Origin: a virus
DNA length: 42,073 nucleotides
Virus record (IMG/VR): IMGVR_UViG_3300035126_000768
Location: 1 to 42,073 of that record
Strand: one strand, 5' to 3'
In this document: positions 7,092 to 14,620 of the stretch, one piece after another
Position numbering within the stretch: position 1 is the stretch's first letter
Layout of the letters: each line of letters opens with the position of its first letter
Made by a program: the position numbers and the translations under genes
Notes under the pieces: generated by a model
What the model was told of the DNA's origin: nothing
The model's input: only the letters and a program-made list of their open reading frames with translations
Database searches by the model: none

Positions 7092-8557
7092 TGATTGGGC
7101 TCCTCGTTTTGGTTGTCCTGCGGGATCTCGGCGGCCCCCTCCGGCCGGATGCCGAACTCCTCCTCGACGCCACGCTCAATCGCCCGCTGACGCAGCACGA
7201 CTCTCCAATCGAGGCCGCGCTTGGCACACACGTCGGCGAGGCTCGCCATGTTGTTGTTGACGAGCTCCACGTCGGCGGCGGCTTCCTTCATCGGGTCGAT
7301 GTGCTCGAAGCCGTCCCAGACCCAACGCCAATTCCACTGGTCGCGGGGCGGCAGGCCGTCGGGGATTGCGCCGTCCACGAGGGCGGCCTCGTCGAGCCAA
7401 CGCTCAAAGAGCGGGTCGAGCACGACACGCTCAAGGTCGCTCCGCTCGGTGCTCAGATGCTTGCGATAGACAAGGTAATCGCCTCGCATGGACGAGTAAT
7501 TCGCCTGCGAACTGTCCATGCACGCCACGATATAAGGCATATTCACGCTGCGGCTTATTTCGCAGAGCAGGCGACGCACGAACGAGTCGTAGGTGCTCGT
7601 CGGCTGCTCCGGCTTCATCTGGACCGGCTCCCACCCGTCGGGGGCGGCGATGGCCATGCCACGCGTGATCGGCATGGTTTCGTAGAGCTCGAGTCGGTTG
7701 GCCCCTTGGCCGTCGGCCGGCATCGTCGTCTTCAAGATCGCGGCGAAGTCGGCCGCCGTCTCCGCGGCCGTCACCACCGCGAGCGTGTAGCGGCGGAGCA
7801 TTGCAAAGAGCTCGAGGGCCGGCACGATCTCGCCGACGCCGCGGTGCTGGCCCGGGCGGGTGGCGTGGAACCAGTGCAGGACGTGATCGGCCGCCACCCA
7901 GCGGCCGTCCAGCGTCGCCGTCGCGAGGGCCGTGCCGGGGTGATGCTTGAGGACGTAGTATTCGGTGACGTTGCCGTCTTCGTCGAAGCGGATGCCGTCC
8001 GCCTCGTTCGTCCAGATCGACGCGGCCGGGTCGGCGATCTGGTCGGCCTCGATGAGCCGGAAGTCCAGCGTGACGGCATCGCGGCGGCGGGAGAGCCGGC
8101 CGTTGGTCGTCATGACGCCAAAGATTTCGCCGTCGCCCAACTTGGCCCGCTTGCAGATACGGAGTTTGTTGGCGAGGTCGACGTTGACGGACCAATCGAA
8201 ATTGGTGAGCTCAACCTGCCGGACGAGCTCTGGGTCAACGTCGGGGCCAAGGTCGAGTTGAATCTTCGGCCCGGTGCCGACGAGGTCGTTGGCCCAAGTG
8301 CTTACCATGCCGGCGGCGTAGCTGTTGTTCGCGATCTCGTAGCGAGCCCGCGAGCGGAGTTTGCGGCGAACCTCGTGGCTGAGAGCCGCGTCGGCGGAGT
8401 AGTAGTCGGCCTGCGACCAGTGCCGGCGGTTCAAGTCGGTCGTCTGGGCGGCGTCGTAGCGGGCACGCACCAGCGTCGACATAGCGGCCTGCTGCGCGGC
8501 GATCGTCGCCTGCAGCGTCCGCTTCGACGGCCCGACGAGCTTGGAGAACAGCCCCAT
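7088..8557 (-). CDS. Portal protein, lambda gpB family (489 aa)
   Basis: Forms the dodecameric ring at the packaging vertex. The pattern 'RRKLRSRARYEIANNSYAAGMVSTWANDLVGTGPKIQ' near residue 70, followed by 'LRICKRAKLGDGEIFGVM' and 'RLIEADQIADP', is characteristic of lambda-type portals, and the length is in the usual range. It overlaps the protease-capsid gene downstream by 4 bases and abuts a small head-joining gene upstream. A long frame of the same length on the other strand (7091-8560) is a GC-driven shadow. Confidence 0.93.
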   Translation of the reverse strand: MGLFSKLVGPSKRTLQATIAAQQAAMSTLVRARYDAAQTTDLNRRHWSQADYYSADAALSHEVRRKLRSRARYEIANNSYAAGMVSTWANDLVGTGPKIQLDLGPDVDPELVRQVELTNFDWSVNVDLANKLRICKRAKLGDGEIFGVMTTNGRLSRRRDAVTLDFRLIEADQIADPAASIWTNEADGIRFDEDGNVTEYYVLKHHPGTALATATLDGRWVAADHVLHWFHATRPGQHRGVGEIVPALELFAMLRRYTLAVVTAAETAADFAAILKTTMPADGQGANRLELYETMPITRGMAIAAPDGWEPVQMKPEQPTSTYDSFVRRLLCEISRSVNMPYIVACMDSSQANYSSMRGDYLVYRKHLSTERSDLERVVLDPLFERWLDEAALVDGAIPDGLPPRDQWNWRWVWDGFEHIDPMKEAAADVELVNNNMASLADVCAKRGLDWRVVLRQRAIERGVEEEFGIRPEGAAEIPQDNQNEEPNQ

Positions 8558-8766
8558 TAGCCGGTGGCCCCCGGGTACTCAATGCGGGCCATACGCAGGC
8601 TCTTGAAGGGCGACACGGAGGCCGCCCGCGACTGCATAACGAACTTGGCGGCCTCCACCTGGCGGTCGAGCTCGTGCTGCTCGACTTCACCGGCGTCGGT
8701 GCGGGCGCGACGGGGCTGGGCGAGATTCGCCGCCAGAGCGTCGATCACGTCGTCGTTGTCGGCCAA
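8557..8766 (-). CDS. Small head-tail joining protein, gpW-like (69 aa)
   Basis: Located between the terminase region and the portal, where lambda W lies. The protein starts 'LADNDDVIDALAANLAQPRRARTDAGEVEQHELDRQVEAAKFV', an N-terminal helix, a turn and a second helix, consistent with a small connector. I chose a TTG start at 8766, 7 bases after GGAGA; the longer frame from 8856 would begin upstream of the promoter element at 8814-8819. Moderate confidence in both function and start. Confidence 0.65.
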   Translation of the reverse strand: MADNDDVIDALAANLAQPRRARTDAGEVEQHELDRQVEAAKFVMQSRAASVSPFKSLRMARIEYPGATG

Positions 8767-8813
8767 GAGGCAGTCTCCGGCAGGTGGACGCGGTCCCTCC
8801 GCGCCTACCCATA

Positions 8814-8819
8814 AGTGTA
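8814..8819 (-). promoter_or_regulatory. Extended -10 promoter element, leftward
   Basis: The minus strand reads TGGTACACT (extended -10, TG-G-TACACT). Transcription would begin near 8807 and read the gpW-like and portal genes. The placement agrees with a TTG start at 8766 rather than an ATG at 8856. Confidence 0.45.
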
Positions 8820-8848
8820 CCACCGTACACCCGGCATCCTGGCCAAGC

Positions 8849-8950
8849 CTACGCAAAAACGATTAGGCCGATCGTTCCGTCGTCTTCGTCGAACGGGTTG
8901 AAGTCGAGGTCGTCCTCAACGAGCGAGCTGGTAAAGCCCGATGTTGGCAA
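8849..8950 (-). CDS. Possible 33-aa acidic peptide
   Basis: A short frame from a TTG overlaps the end of the 47-aa membrane protein in the -1 register and ends before the promoter at 8814. It has an acidic stretch (VEDDLDFNPFDEDDGTIGLIVFA). It could be a real tiny gene or a remnant; no clear ribosome binding site was found. Confidence 0.25.
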   Translation of the reverse strand: MPTSGFTSSLVEDDLDFNPFDEDDGTIGLIVFA

Positions 8951-9059
8951 CGGCATAGCCCAAGTAGGCGGTGCCCATGCCTGGATTGCCGCGCCAAAAC
9001 TGGTCGACGGCAATCCAGGCATAGATCAATCCAGTGAGTGCGATGAGAGAGCCGCTCAT
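8916..9059 (-). CDS. Small membrane protein (47 aa)
   Basis: A short frame beginning MSGSLIALTGLIYAWIAVDQ and ending in LGYAVANIGLYQLAR, with two hydrophobic segments (about residues 4-20 and 31-44) flanking a short loop with FWRGNPG. Its ATG overlaps the TGA of the secreted-protein gene upstream (TGATG), which argues for coupled translation. Function unknown; the size and topology recall a small holin-like or envelope-modulating protein, but this is not established. Confidence 0.65.
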   Translation of the reverse strand: MSGSLIALTGLIYAWIAVDQFWRGNPGMGTAYLGYAVANIGLYQLAR

Positions 9060-9358
9060 CACCAGTATCTCACGCAGGCGTACCAGCCCCGCGGGCCGCG
9101 GGCGACGCCGATCTCGCGAGGCTTTCGCTGGCCCCAGTAGCAGGAGTTGCGGATGGCATGGTCGGCACTCACGGTCGAGAAACCTATTCCCTCCGCACGG
9201 CCGCCGTTCCGGCCGCAGTGACGAAGGATGCCGGTGCGGGCCATGCCTTCGGCCTCGGCCTGGGCCGTCGTAATCGTGATGGTCGTCGTCGTGACGAACG
9301 TCTCAGCAAGGGCGGGGCAGGCGACAAGCAGGGCAACGAACGCGATCAAGAAACGCAT
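9059..9358 (-). CDS. Small secreted protein with signal peptide (99 aa)
   Basis: The start MRFLIAFVALLVACPALAETF is a clear cleavable signal peptide (cut after ALA). The mature part has a compact pattern with glycines, cysteines and aromatic residues (GILRHCGRNGGRAEGIGFST ... NSCYWGQRKP ... RGPRGWYACVRYW) that looks like a domain of host secreted proteins, though I cannot name it. The ribosome binding site (AAAGGAGATCCACC) decides the start. It sits between the terminase and head genes in an otherwise packaging-related block, so it may be a moron acting at the cell surface. It is preceded by a 29-base element also found at 30369. Confidence 0.75.
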   Translation of the reverse strand: MRFLIAFVALLVACPALAETFVTTTTITITTAQAEAEGMARTGILRHCGRNGGRAEGIGFSTVSADHAIRNSCYWGQRKPREIGVARGPRGWYACVRYW

Positions 9359-9392
9359 GGTGGATCTCCTTTGGGGGAAACTGTCCACCCGC

Positions 9393-9421
9393 AGACTGCC
9401 ATAGCCTGCATATGCGTCAAC
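9393..9421 (-). promoter_or_regulatory. 29-bp duplicated upstream element, copy 1
   Basis: On the minus strand it reads GTTGACG, any base, ATATGC, three variable bases, CTATGGCAGTCT. The same element with identical spacing is at 30369-30397 (25 of 29 bases match). Here it lies 35 bases before the start of the secreted-protein gene. TTGACG could be a -35, but there is no standard -10 at 16-18 bases, so a special promoter or operator is possible. Confidence 0.55.
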
Positions 9422-9428
9422 GCCAGAT

Positions 9429-11537
9429 TTAGCGACGCATTTTGGCCATGATTTCCGCCCGACGTTTCGCGGCCTCCTCGCGGGAGACGGTCCGGCTGGC
9501 CACAACGCCCGGCCGGGCGTCAACGCCCACGGCCGAGATCCCCGTGAACGACGCCGCCACGGCCGAGCCCACGCAGCAGTCGAGCCAATGGTTGTCGCGG
9601 CCGGGGATCAATCGCCATTCGTCGACGACGCGCCCCTTGGCCTCCACGCGGGTCGGATACTCTGCCGCCAACTGCTCGCACAGCATTTCGTGCCGGCCCT
9701 CGTGGACCGTGAAGGCCTGCAGATCGCCGATGGGCAGCTTGCAGCGGGCCGCAAAAAAGGTTTTCCACGAATTCGTGTCGTACAAGACGTGTCGCTGGCG
9801 GTTGATCGTGCTCGTCCGCCAGTTGGCCCCGACTCGCTCGCCCTTTTCGGCCTTCTTGTCCGAGAGCGTCGATCCGCTGGCCCCGACGAATCGGCCGTGG
9901 GTGGGGATGATCCGCGGCCCCCACTGCGACCGCCGGGCGAAGTCGCGGACCACGCCGGCCGTCTGCGCCCAATTCGCGTCAACGAAAACCTGAGAGACGC
10001 GGAGCACGGCATCGTCAGACTCGCGAGAAAACTCGCGGTCGAGTATTTCGCTGGCCACCTTCTCGAGCCCCGCGTGGATCGCCGCCTCGAGGCTCACGCC
10101 GCCCGCGGCCTTCACCAGCGTCTTGCGGGCGTCGCGGAGCGTGTAGTAGGTGCGGTTTTGCTCTGGGTAGACGCCGTAGGCCACCAGATGCCCGCGGAGT
10201 TGCTGGCCCCAGGCGACGACGGCCCAATACAAGAGTTTTTCCTGCACGTCGATGAACGCGGTCAAAGTCTCAAGGCCCGCCGGGACGATCCACCGCGGCA
10301 CCGCGATCGCCCGCCCGCGAACGTCGTCCTGCGTGAGCCCCGACGCTTGGGCCTCGTTGGCCAGCGGAACCTGCTGAAACTCGCTCGCGAAGACCGCTTC
10401 GCCGTCGTCAATCAGAGCGTTGTACGCGTGATGGATCGCTGAGTGCTCGTTGTCGGGATCGAAGCAGGAAGCCCACGAGACTTGGCAGCCGGCGTCCATC
10501 GCCTCGCGGTTCTTTTCGTAAAACTCGTTTGCCTCGCGGTGGGCTCTCGCCTGGTCGCCGACGCGATCCTTGTCGAACGTGTTGCGGATCTCGCGATACT
10601 TGCCGAGCCAGAGATCCTCGTGCTTGTCGGCCCACTTCCGCACCATCGGAATCCGCTCGCCCTGCCACGCCGGGTATTTCCGCTGGTCGAGGAGCTGGTC
10701 GACCATATCGTCGGTCGCGATCACGGTCGCGTTGACCACGCAGGCGATGCTCTTGGTGTGGCCGGCCAGTTTCATCACGCTCTTGGAGAGTATTTCGAGA
10801 CGCTTCTGGCACTGCATCGGGCTCGCCGCCGACTCTCGCGTCTGCGGGTCGTCGACGATCACGAAGTCCGGCCGGAGCTGGGTGCCGTCCGGCGCCTTGT
10901 GACGCAGGCCAAGGATAGAGCCGGTGAGGCCGCGGCTCATGATGATCGACCCGCTGGCCACGCCGCCCGGGATCGACGGTAGCACGACGCTATCGGCCTG
11001 CCAGCGGATATGGGTGTGCTTTCCGTTGAACGTCTGGCTGTTGCACCGCTGCGGCTTGCCCTCCAAGGCCCGCACGGGGATGCACACTTCGGGGAAGTCT
11101 TCAAACAGGAGATCGTTCTCGGCGAGTTCGAGCTTGATGCTCGTGATGGCCTTCGTGGCAAGGTCGGCCTCGGCCGCGAAGATCGCCCCAAATCGCCGGT
11201 GGCCGTAGAGCATCGCCCAGAGCAGAGAGTTTTCGGAGATCGTGCTCTTGGCGAAGCCGCGGTAGACGGCGTTGATGAATCGTCCGCCGCGGAGGATGCA
11301 GTCTTGGATGCGGCCGATGACTCGCTTGTGGTCTTCGGAGAATGGGGAAAGGCCGGTCGACTGCGGGAAGTATTCGACGAGAAAGCGGGCGAGGTCGAGC
11401 CGGCAGGCTTCCCGTCGCTCTGGGTTGACCGGCTTGGCAATCTCGCCGATGTCGGCCCCTAGCCGCGTCGTCGCCCGGCCACGCTCGAGCGTCGCCTTGC
11501 GGCGGTTTTCGATTGCCTCCTTGCTCTTGACGGGCAC
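9429..11537 (-). CDS. Terminase large subunit, lambda gpA-like (702 aa)
   Basis: ATP-driven DNA packaging motor and nuclease. A Walker A-like RGFAKST is at residues 93-99 and Walker B DFVIVDD at 224-230. The C-terminal nuclease region carries acidic candidates in 'TAFIDVQEKLLYWAVVAW', 'VFVDANW' and 'NHWLDCCVG'. Length (about 700) and pairing with a lambda-type portal fit the GpA class, which usually goes with cos-type packaging. The GTG start overlaps the nuclease stop upstream (TAGTG). Two GAGTATTTCG words lie inside this gene (10041, 10788). No convincing small terminase was found next to it. Confidence 0.92.
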   Translation of the reverse strand: MPVKSKEAIENRRKATLERGRATTRLGADIGEIAKPVNPERREACRLDLARFLVEYFPQSTGLSPFSEDHKRVIGRIQDCILRGGRFINAVYRGFAKSTISENSLLWAMLYGHRRFGAIFAAEADLATKAITSIKLELAENDLLFEDFPEVCIPVRALEGKPQRCNSQTFNGKHTHIRWQADSVVLPSIPGGVASGSIIMSRGLTGSILGLRHKAPDGTQLRPDFVIVDDPQTRESAASPMQCQKRLEILSKSVMKLAGHTKSIACVVNATVIATDDMVDQLLDQRKYPAWQGERIPMVRKWADKHEDLWLGKYREIRNTFDKDRVGDQARAHREANEFYEKNREAMDAGCQVSWASCFDPDNEHSAIHHAYNALIDDGEAVFASEFQQVPLANEAQASGLTQDDVRGRAIAVPRWIVPAGLETLTAFIDVQEKLLYWAVVAWGQQLRGHLVAYGVYPEQNRTYYTLRDARKTLVKAAGGVSLEAAIHAGLEKVASEILDREFSRESDDAVLRVSQVFVDANWAQTAGVVRDFARRSQWGPRIIPTHGRFVGASGSTLSDKKAEKGERVGANWRTSTINRQRHVLYDTNSWKTFFAARCKLPIGDLQAFTVHEGRHEMLCEQLAAEYPTRVEAKGRVVDEWRLIPGRDNHWLDCCVGSAVAASFTGISAVGVDARPGVVASRTVSREEAAKRRAEIMAKMRR

Positions 11538-11905
11538 TAGGTCGGCTCCGCGGGAGTACCGTTTTTTGCGGCCTCAACGACGGCCACCGCGAGGTCGTAA
11601 AGCCTCGCCGTCTCGACGATCACGACCGAACGACGCCGGTTGCACTTGTGCCACACGATCGGGACGCAGCCGGCCTTTGCATCGCGGCCTGCTTGGTCGA
11701 CCGCCGGCCAGAGGGAGAGCCGCTCAGTCCGCTTGGCCTCGACGTGAATCGGCACCCCGTCGAGCACCACGTCGGGCGAATCCGGCCCGCCTTGAAACTG
11801 GCAGCCACGCCGGGCCGCCCCGTCGGGCAGCCCCAGCACCTCGCGGAGCTCGTCGCGGCACTCCCGCTCGCCGCGTTTTCCCTTTTCTCTCGAACTACGT
11901 CCCAT
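11537..11905 (-). CDS. PD-(D/E)XK resolvase-like nuclease (122 aa)
   Basis: Likely a Holliday-junction resolvase-like or VRR-NUC-type nuclease. An N-terminal helix with 'REKGKRGERECRDEL' supplies a conserved Glu, followed by 'PDVVLDGVPIHVEAKR' with the D ... E-x-K core, and a later helix 'AVDQAGRDAKAG' with 'PIVWHK'. These are the elements of archaeal-Hjc-like enzymes. It lies directly upstream of the terminase, so it may trim branched replication products before packaging. The start is set by GAGGAAATC before ATG 11905, and a leftward -10 lies at 11927-11932. Confidence 0.75.
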   Translation of the reverse strand: MGRSSREKGKRGERECRDELREVLGLPDGAARRGCQFQGGPDSPDVVLDGVPIHVEAKRTERLSLWPAVDQAGRDAKAGCVPIVWHKCNRRRSVVIVETARLYDLAVAVVEAAKNGTPAEPT

Positions 11906-11913
11906 GATTTCCT

Positions 11914-12165
11914 CTACATGAATCTTAGTGTACGAGCGCATCCCTCACGCCAATCGACCCAGCCCTTGCGGCGCAGAGCATCCAACTGCACTCGCAGCCC
12001 ATTGAGCGATCGAATACCGACGGCCTGCGCCAACTCGCGGAGCGTGGGCGGATAGCCCGCGGCCGCCAAGCGGATGCCGGCGTCGAGTATTTCGCGCTGC
12101 CTCGGCGTCGGTGCCACGCGGCCGTCGGAGTCCTTCGGCATCCGCTCGATTCGCAGGCCGCCCAT
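11914..12165 (-). CDS. LexA-like winged-helix DNA-binding protein without peptidase (83 aa)
   Basis: The core 'TPRQREILDAGIRLAAAGYPPTLRELAQAVGIRSLNGLRVQLDALRRKGWV' matches the LexA N-terminal DNA-binding domain almost position for position. There is no S24 autopeptidase domain; the protein ends at residue 83. It is therefore a binding-only relative that cannot self-cleave. It may act as a phage transcription factor or compete at host SOS boxes. A copy of the GAGTATTTCG word lies within its own gene (12085-12094). It overlaps the replication gene upstream by one base. Confidence 0.8.
   Translation of the reverse strand: MGGLRIERMPKDSDGRVAPTPRQREILDAGIRLAAAGYPPTLRELAQAVGIRSLNGLRVQLDALRRKGWVDWREGCARTLRFM
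11927..11932 (-). promoter_or_regulatory. -10 promoter element before the nuclease-terminase block
   Basis: The minus strand reads CGTACACTAAG, a -10 like those at 8814 and 27754. Transcription would start near 11920, about 15 bases before the ATG at 11905 with a GAGGA ribosome binding site between. It lies inside the 3' end of the upstream LexA-like gene (ends at 11914), so the packaging and head genes may have their own promoter. Confidence 0.4.
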
Positions 12166-13016
12166 CAGTTCACCGCCTTCGCTTGGGCCAGCCGCTCGAG
12201 CTCGCGGCGGCGGGTGTATTCGAAATCGTCAGCGTCCTTGCCCACGAACGGCTTGGCCTCCGGCCTATCGTCCGGCCGGCCGCGGCCACCGGGGGGCCGC
12301 GGCGAGGTCTTGCCGGCGTCGTACTGGCCGCCCAGCGTCCGCTCCACGAATCCTTCGGCCACGAACTGCATCAGCGTTGGGGGGGTATCGAAATACTTGG
12401 CCGTGCGGAGCCGCTGGATCGCTTCCAGGGCCATAGGCCACCACTCCGGGTCGTTGAGGCGGTCTTCGGCACCGTCTGGCGGCTTGTTGGGCTTCCACTT
12501 CTGGCCGGGACCGTCGTTCCAGGCTTTCCGCAAGTCTGCGAAGCTCGCACGCGGAGGAGGAGGAACTTCTCCTCTATCTCCTCTATCTCCTCTACTGCGC
12601 GTCGGCGCAGGCGACTCCTGCGCTTGAGCGCAGGCAGCCTCGGGACGCTTCCGGCGGTCTGGATCCCGCTCGTTTTGGGCTTTTGCCCGGTCTTGATGCT
12701 GGATTCTGGCCTTCGCCGCCTGGCTGAAACGGCGGTCCCAGCCGGGCACGGCAACCGTGCCGCCGTCCTCGTCGATTTCCAGCCAGCCAACGGCCGCGAC
12801 GGCACGCCAAAAGGCCTCGTCGGCTCCGCACGTCCGCACGAGCCTCGGGATGGTCATTCGTGCCGTACCGTCGGAGCAGTGCAGGGCGGCCCAGCCCCAA
12901 AGACGGTAAAGCCGGAACACGACGGCCTCGACCGACTCGCCGGTTAGGTCGAGGAGCTCCTGCACCTCTGGTTTGTCCGGTAGACCCACGTCCATTGCGA
13001 TCCATTCACCGGCCAT
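12165..13016 (-). CDS. Putative replication initiation protein (283 aa)
   Basis: The N-terminal 100 residues ('WIAMDVGLPDKPEVQELLDLTGESVEAVVFRLYRLWGWA ... FWRAVAAVGWLEIDEDGGTVAVPGWDRRF') look like the winged-helix N-terminus of phage replication/replisome-organiser proteins. A charged low-complexity linker with an RGDRGDRGE repeat follows, then a helical C-terminal region ('FADLRKAWNDGPGQKWKP ... ALEAIQRL') like helicase-loader or primosome tails. The start is chosen by AAAGGAGTG upstream. No other initiator was seen, so it may define the origin. Function is inferred from architecture and neighbours. Confidence 0.6.
   Translation of the reverse strand: MAGEWIAMDVGLPDKPEVQELLDLTGESVEAVVFRLYRLWGWAALHCSDGTARMTIPRLVRTCGADEAFWRAVAAVGWLEIDEDGGTVAVPGWDRRFSQAAKARIQHQDRAKAQNERDPDRRKRPEAACAQAQESPAPTRSRGDRGDRGEVPPPPRASFADLRKAWNDGPGQKWKPNKPPDGAEDRLNDPEWWPMALEAIQRLRTAKYFDTPPTLMQFVAEGFVERTLGGQYDAGKTSPRPPGGRGRPDDRPEAKPFVGKDADDFEYTRRRELERLAQAKAVN
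12570..12597. repeat. Nine-base tandem repeat (CTCCTCTAT, three copies)
   Basis: Three tandem copies of a 9-base unit encode RGDRGDRGE in the linker of the putative replication protein. The repeat keeps frame when copies are gained or lost, so linker length could vary between isolates. Confidence 0.75.
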
Positions 13017-13031
13017 CGCGACACTCCTTTG

Positions 13032-13442
13032 TCAAAAAAGCATTGACTGCATTTCGTGCCTAACCGTGCTTCCTGCAAAAACGTCCCACCTGCCGCGAAA
13101 GTGCATCACGGACGGCATATAAACACCGTTCCCAATACTTCCGCACGCAGACGCTATTGACGAAGACGGAATGACGTACCATTCGTCAGCCCAAAAGACC
13201 GCGAACACATCAACTTCGCTCGTCTCGTAAACGACCTGCGACGACGAAAGATTTGTGACGAGCCGTATGTTGTTCGGCTTGGTTGCATCAACGGAACGCT
13301 TCTTGATCTGCACCTTTAGCCCATTGACGATGCGGTCCCAAGCTCGTTGGTTTCCGACGGCAGGGCGTGAAACGCTGTATCCGAGAGCGCGACAAATGTG
13401 CTCAAACTGCATTTCGTAAATGGAACCGTCCTCGCGGCTCAT
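13032..13442 (-). CDS. PD-(D/E)XK endonuclease-like protein, AT-richer (136 aa)
   Basis: The N-terminal pattern 'YEMQFEHICRALGYSVSRPAVGNQRAWDRIVNGLKVQIKKRS' has the conserved Glu in helix 1, the Asp of the core (AWDRIV) and a Q-I-K strand, the layout of the PDDEXK family to which stand-alone endonucleases such as PF11645 belong. A later beta pair 'EVDVFAVFWADEWYVIPSS' fits the same fold. I chose ATG 13442, which has GGAGG 5 bases upstream and overlaps the preceding stop (ATGA). Its codons are clearly less GC-rich than its neighbours, a sign of recent acquisition. A mobile or defence-related nuclease is possible. Confidence 0.6.
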   Translation of the reverse strand: MSREDGSIYEMQFEHICRALGYSVSRPAVGNQRAWDRIVNGLKVQIKKRSVDATKPNNIRLVTNLSSSQVVYETSEVDVFAVFWADEWYVIPSSSIASACGSIGNGVYMPSVMHFRGRWDVFAGSTVRHEMQSMLF

Positions 13443-13747
13443 GCGATCCTCCATTCACGCTCCGGCCGCCCGGTCGCCGACCGCACCGTGCGGCCGGTCG
13501 TCTGAATCAACCCTGCCCGCCCCATTTCGCCGAGACGCTTGCCGACTTGGTGAGCGTCCAGGCCGCACCGTGCCGCGATCTCGCTCGCCCCGGCCGCACC
13601 TTGACCAAGACTGTCAAGGATCTTCCGTTGATGGTCCGCCCGCAGCCCGCCGGCCATGCTTGCGGCCACGCGGCTCGTCGGCGGATCACTGCGGCGACAC
13701 GCTGCGAACAGCGGCAGATCGCAATTGGCTTCCACAAACGTCGGCAT
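13439..13747 (-). CDS. Winged-helix protein (102 aa)
   Basis: After an N-terminal 'LPLFAACRRSDPPTSRVAA' (a pattern seen in phage proteins of replication modules) comes a MarR/IclR-type winged helix: 'DHQRKILDSLGQGAAGASEIAARCGLDAHQVGKRLGEMGRAGLIQTTGRTVRSATGRPEREWRI'. It is likely a DNA-binding regulator or replication accessory factor. The ATG at 13747 is used rather than upstream starts because upstream residues are out of character. It contains a half copy (13610-13622) of the dyad seen at 788-867. Confidence 0.7.
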   Translation of the reverse strand: MPTFVEANCDLPLFAACRRSDPPTSRVAASMAGGLRADHQRKILDSLGQGAAGASEIAARCGLDAHQVGKRLGEMGRAGLIQTTGRTVRSATGRPEREWRIA

Positions 13748-13910
13748 TGGTCTTCTCCCGTGTATTGGCCGCGTAACGTGCGGCATCCGGCCAGCACCGC
13801 GGCGGAAGGTAAAAACCGCTTGCTGGCAGCCCAGCGATATACGCCTCAACAGGGCTAGGCGACCGATTACGCTGCATGATTTCAGCGTGCCCACGGCGGG
13901 GCTTTTCGGC

Positions 13911-14417
13911 TCAGAATGGAATGTCGTCCCCCGGCGTTTCGGCTGAAATCTTGGCCGCCGCCGTCTTTCGCGACGGGGCGTTTTTGATCGCGGCCGGCAG
14001 CGGCGCCGTGCTCGGCTGCCACTGCTCGACCTTCACGAACTCGTTGCCCTTCTTCGAGATCGCGAGCAGGCTCTTGAACGTGACGAACTGACCGGCGAGC
14101 GATGACTCGTCGAACTTCGGGCTCGTCTTCGTCGGCGGCTCAATCCTCGCGGCCCGGCAGAGGGCGGCGACCTTGCCGGTGTAGTGGCAGGGGATCGACT
14201 CCCAGATCGGCCGGTAGTTCGTCACGGAAACCTTGACCGTGAGGCACTCGCCATTCGGGTTGATGTCGGCCTTGGCCCAATCCTTCTGTTGAATGAGCGC
14301 CACCTTGATCTCGCCGGTGTGGGTGCCTTCCGGCAGGATCGGCAGATCGGCCTCGACCGCCGACGGGCCTTGCCGCGGCTCCTCGTCAGTGAAAAACGTC
14401 GTCCAATCCATGCTCAT
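13911..14417 (-). CDS. Single-stranded DNA-binding-like protein (168 aa)
   Basis: Candidate SSB. An OB-fold-like beta region ('LPEGTHTGEIKVALIQQKDWA ... ECLTVKVSVTNYRPIWESIPCHYTG') is followed by a helix and a disordered alanine-rich tail ending in GDDIPF, the acidic-phenylalanine tip by which SSBs recruit partner proteins. Residues 'SLAGQFVTFKSLLAISKKGNEFVKVEQW' give the last strands. It lies beside the Sak4-like recombinase, a pairing common in phages. The family could also be the DUF669-like group; both are ssDNA binders. Confidence 0.7.
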   Translation of the reverse strand: MSMDWTTFFTDEEPRQGPSAVEADLPILPEGTHTGEIKVALIQQKDWAKADINPNGECLTVKVSVTNYRPIWESIPCHYTGKVAALCRAARIEPPTKTSPKFDESSLAGQFVTFKSLLAISKKGNEFVKVEQWQPSTAPLPAAIKNAPSRKTAAAKISAETPGDDIPF

Positions 14418-14620
14418 GATTTGATCTCCAACTTGTGTGCTTCCCCGACCCGCACGATGCTGTCGGTATCCCCGTTCACGACCTCGTCGATCTTGTCGGC
14501 CAGCCGCGTGTACGAGAGCTCGCCACGCTTGTACGACTCAATCAACGCGGTCATCGTCTCGACCTTCTTCGCCTGCTCCTCGCGGCGAGCCTGCCACCGC
14601 GATCGGTCATGCCACAGCAT
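14414..14620 (-). CDS. Small helical protein between SSB and replication genes (68 aa)
   Basis: Not recognised. Two amphipathic helices ('RREEQAKKVETMTALIESYKRGELSYTRLADKIDEVV') suggest a small dimer or adaptor. It overlaps both neighbours by a few bases (ATGA-type couplings), so it is surely translated with the SSB-like protein. A partner role in recombination or replication is a guess from position. Confidence 0.65.
   Translation of the reverse strand: MLWHDRSRWQARREEQAKKVETMTALIESYKRGELSYTRLADKIDEVVNGDTDSIVRVGEAHKLEIKS

Noticed and set aside
7091-8560. 489-codon rightward frame opposite the portal
   Set aside because: Same length as the portal, no motifs, composition typical of antisense frames in GC-rich DNA.
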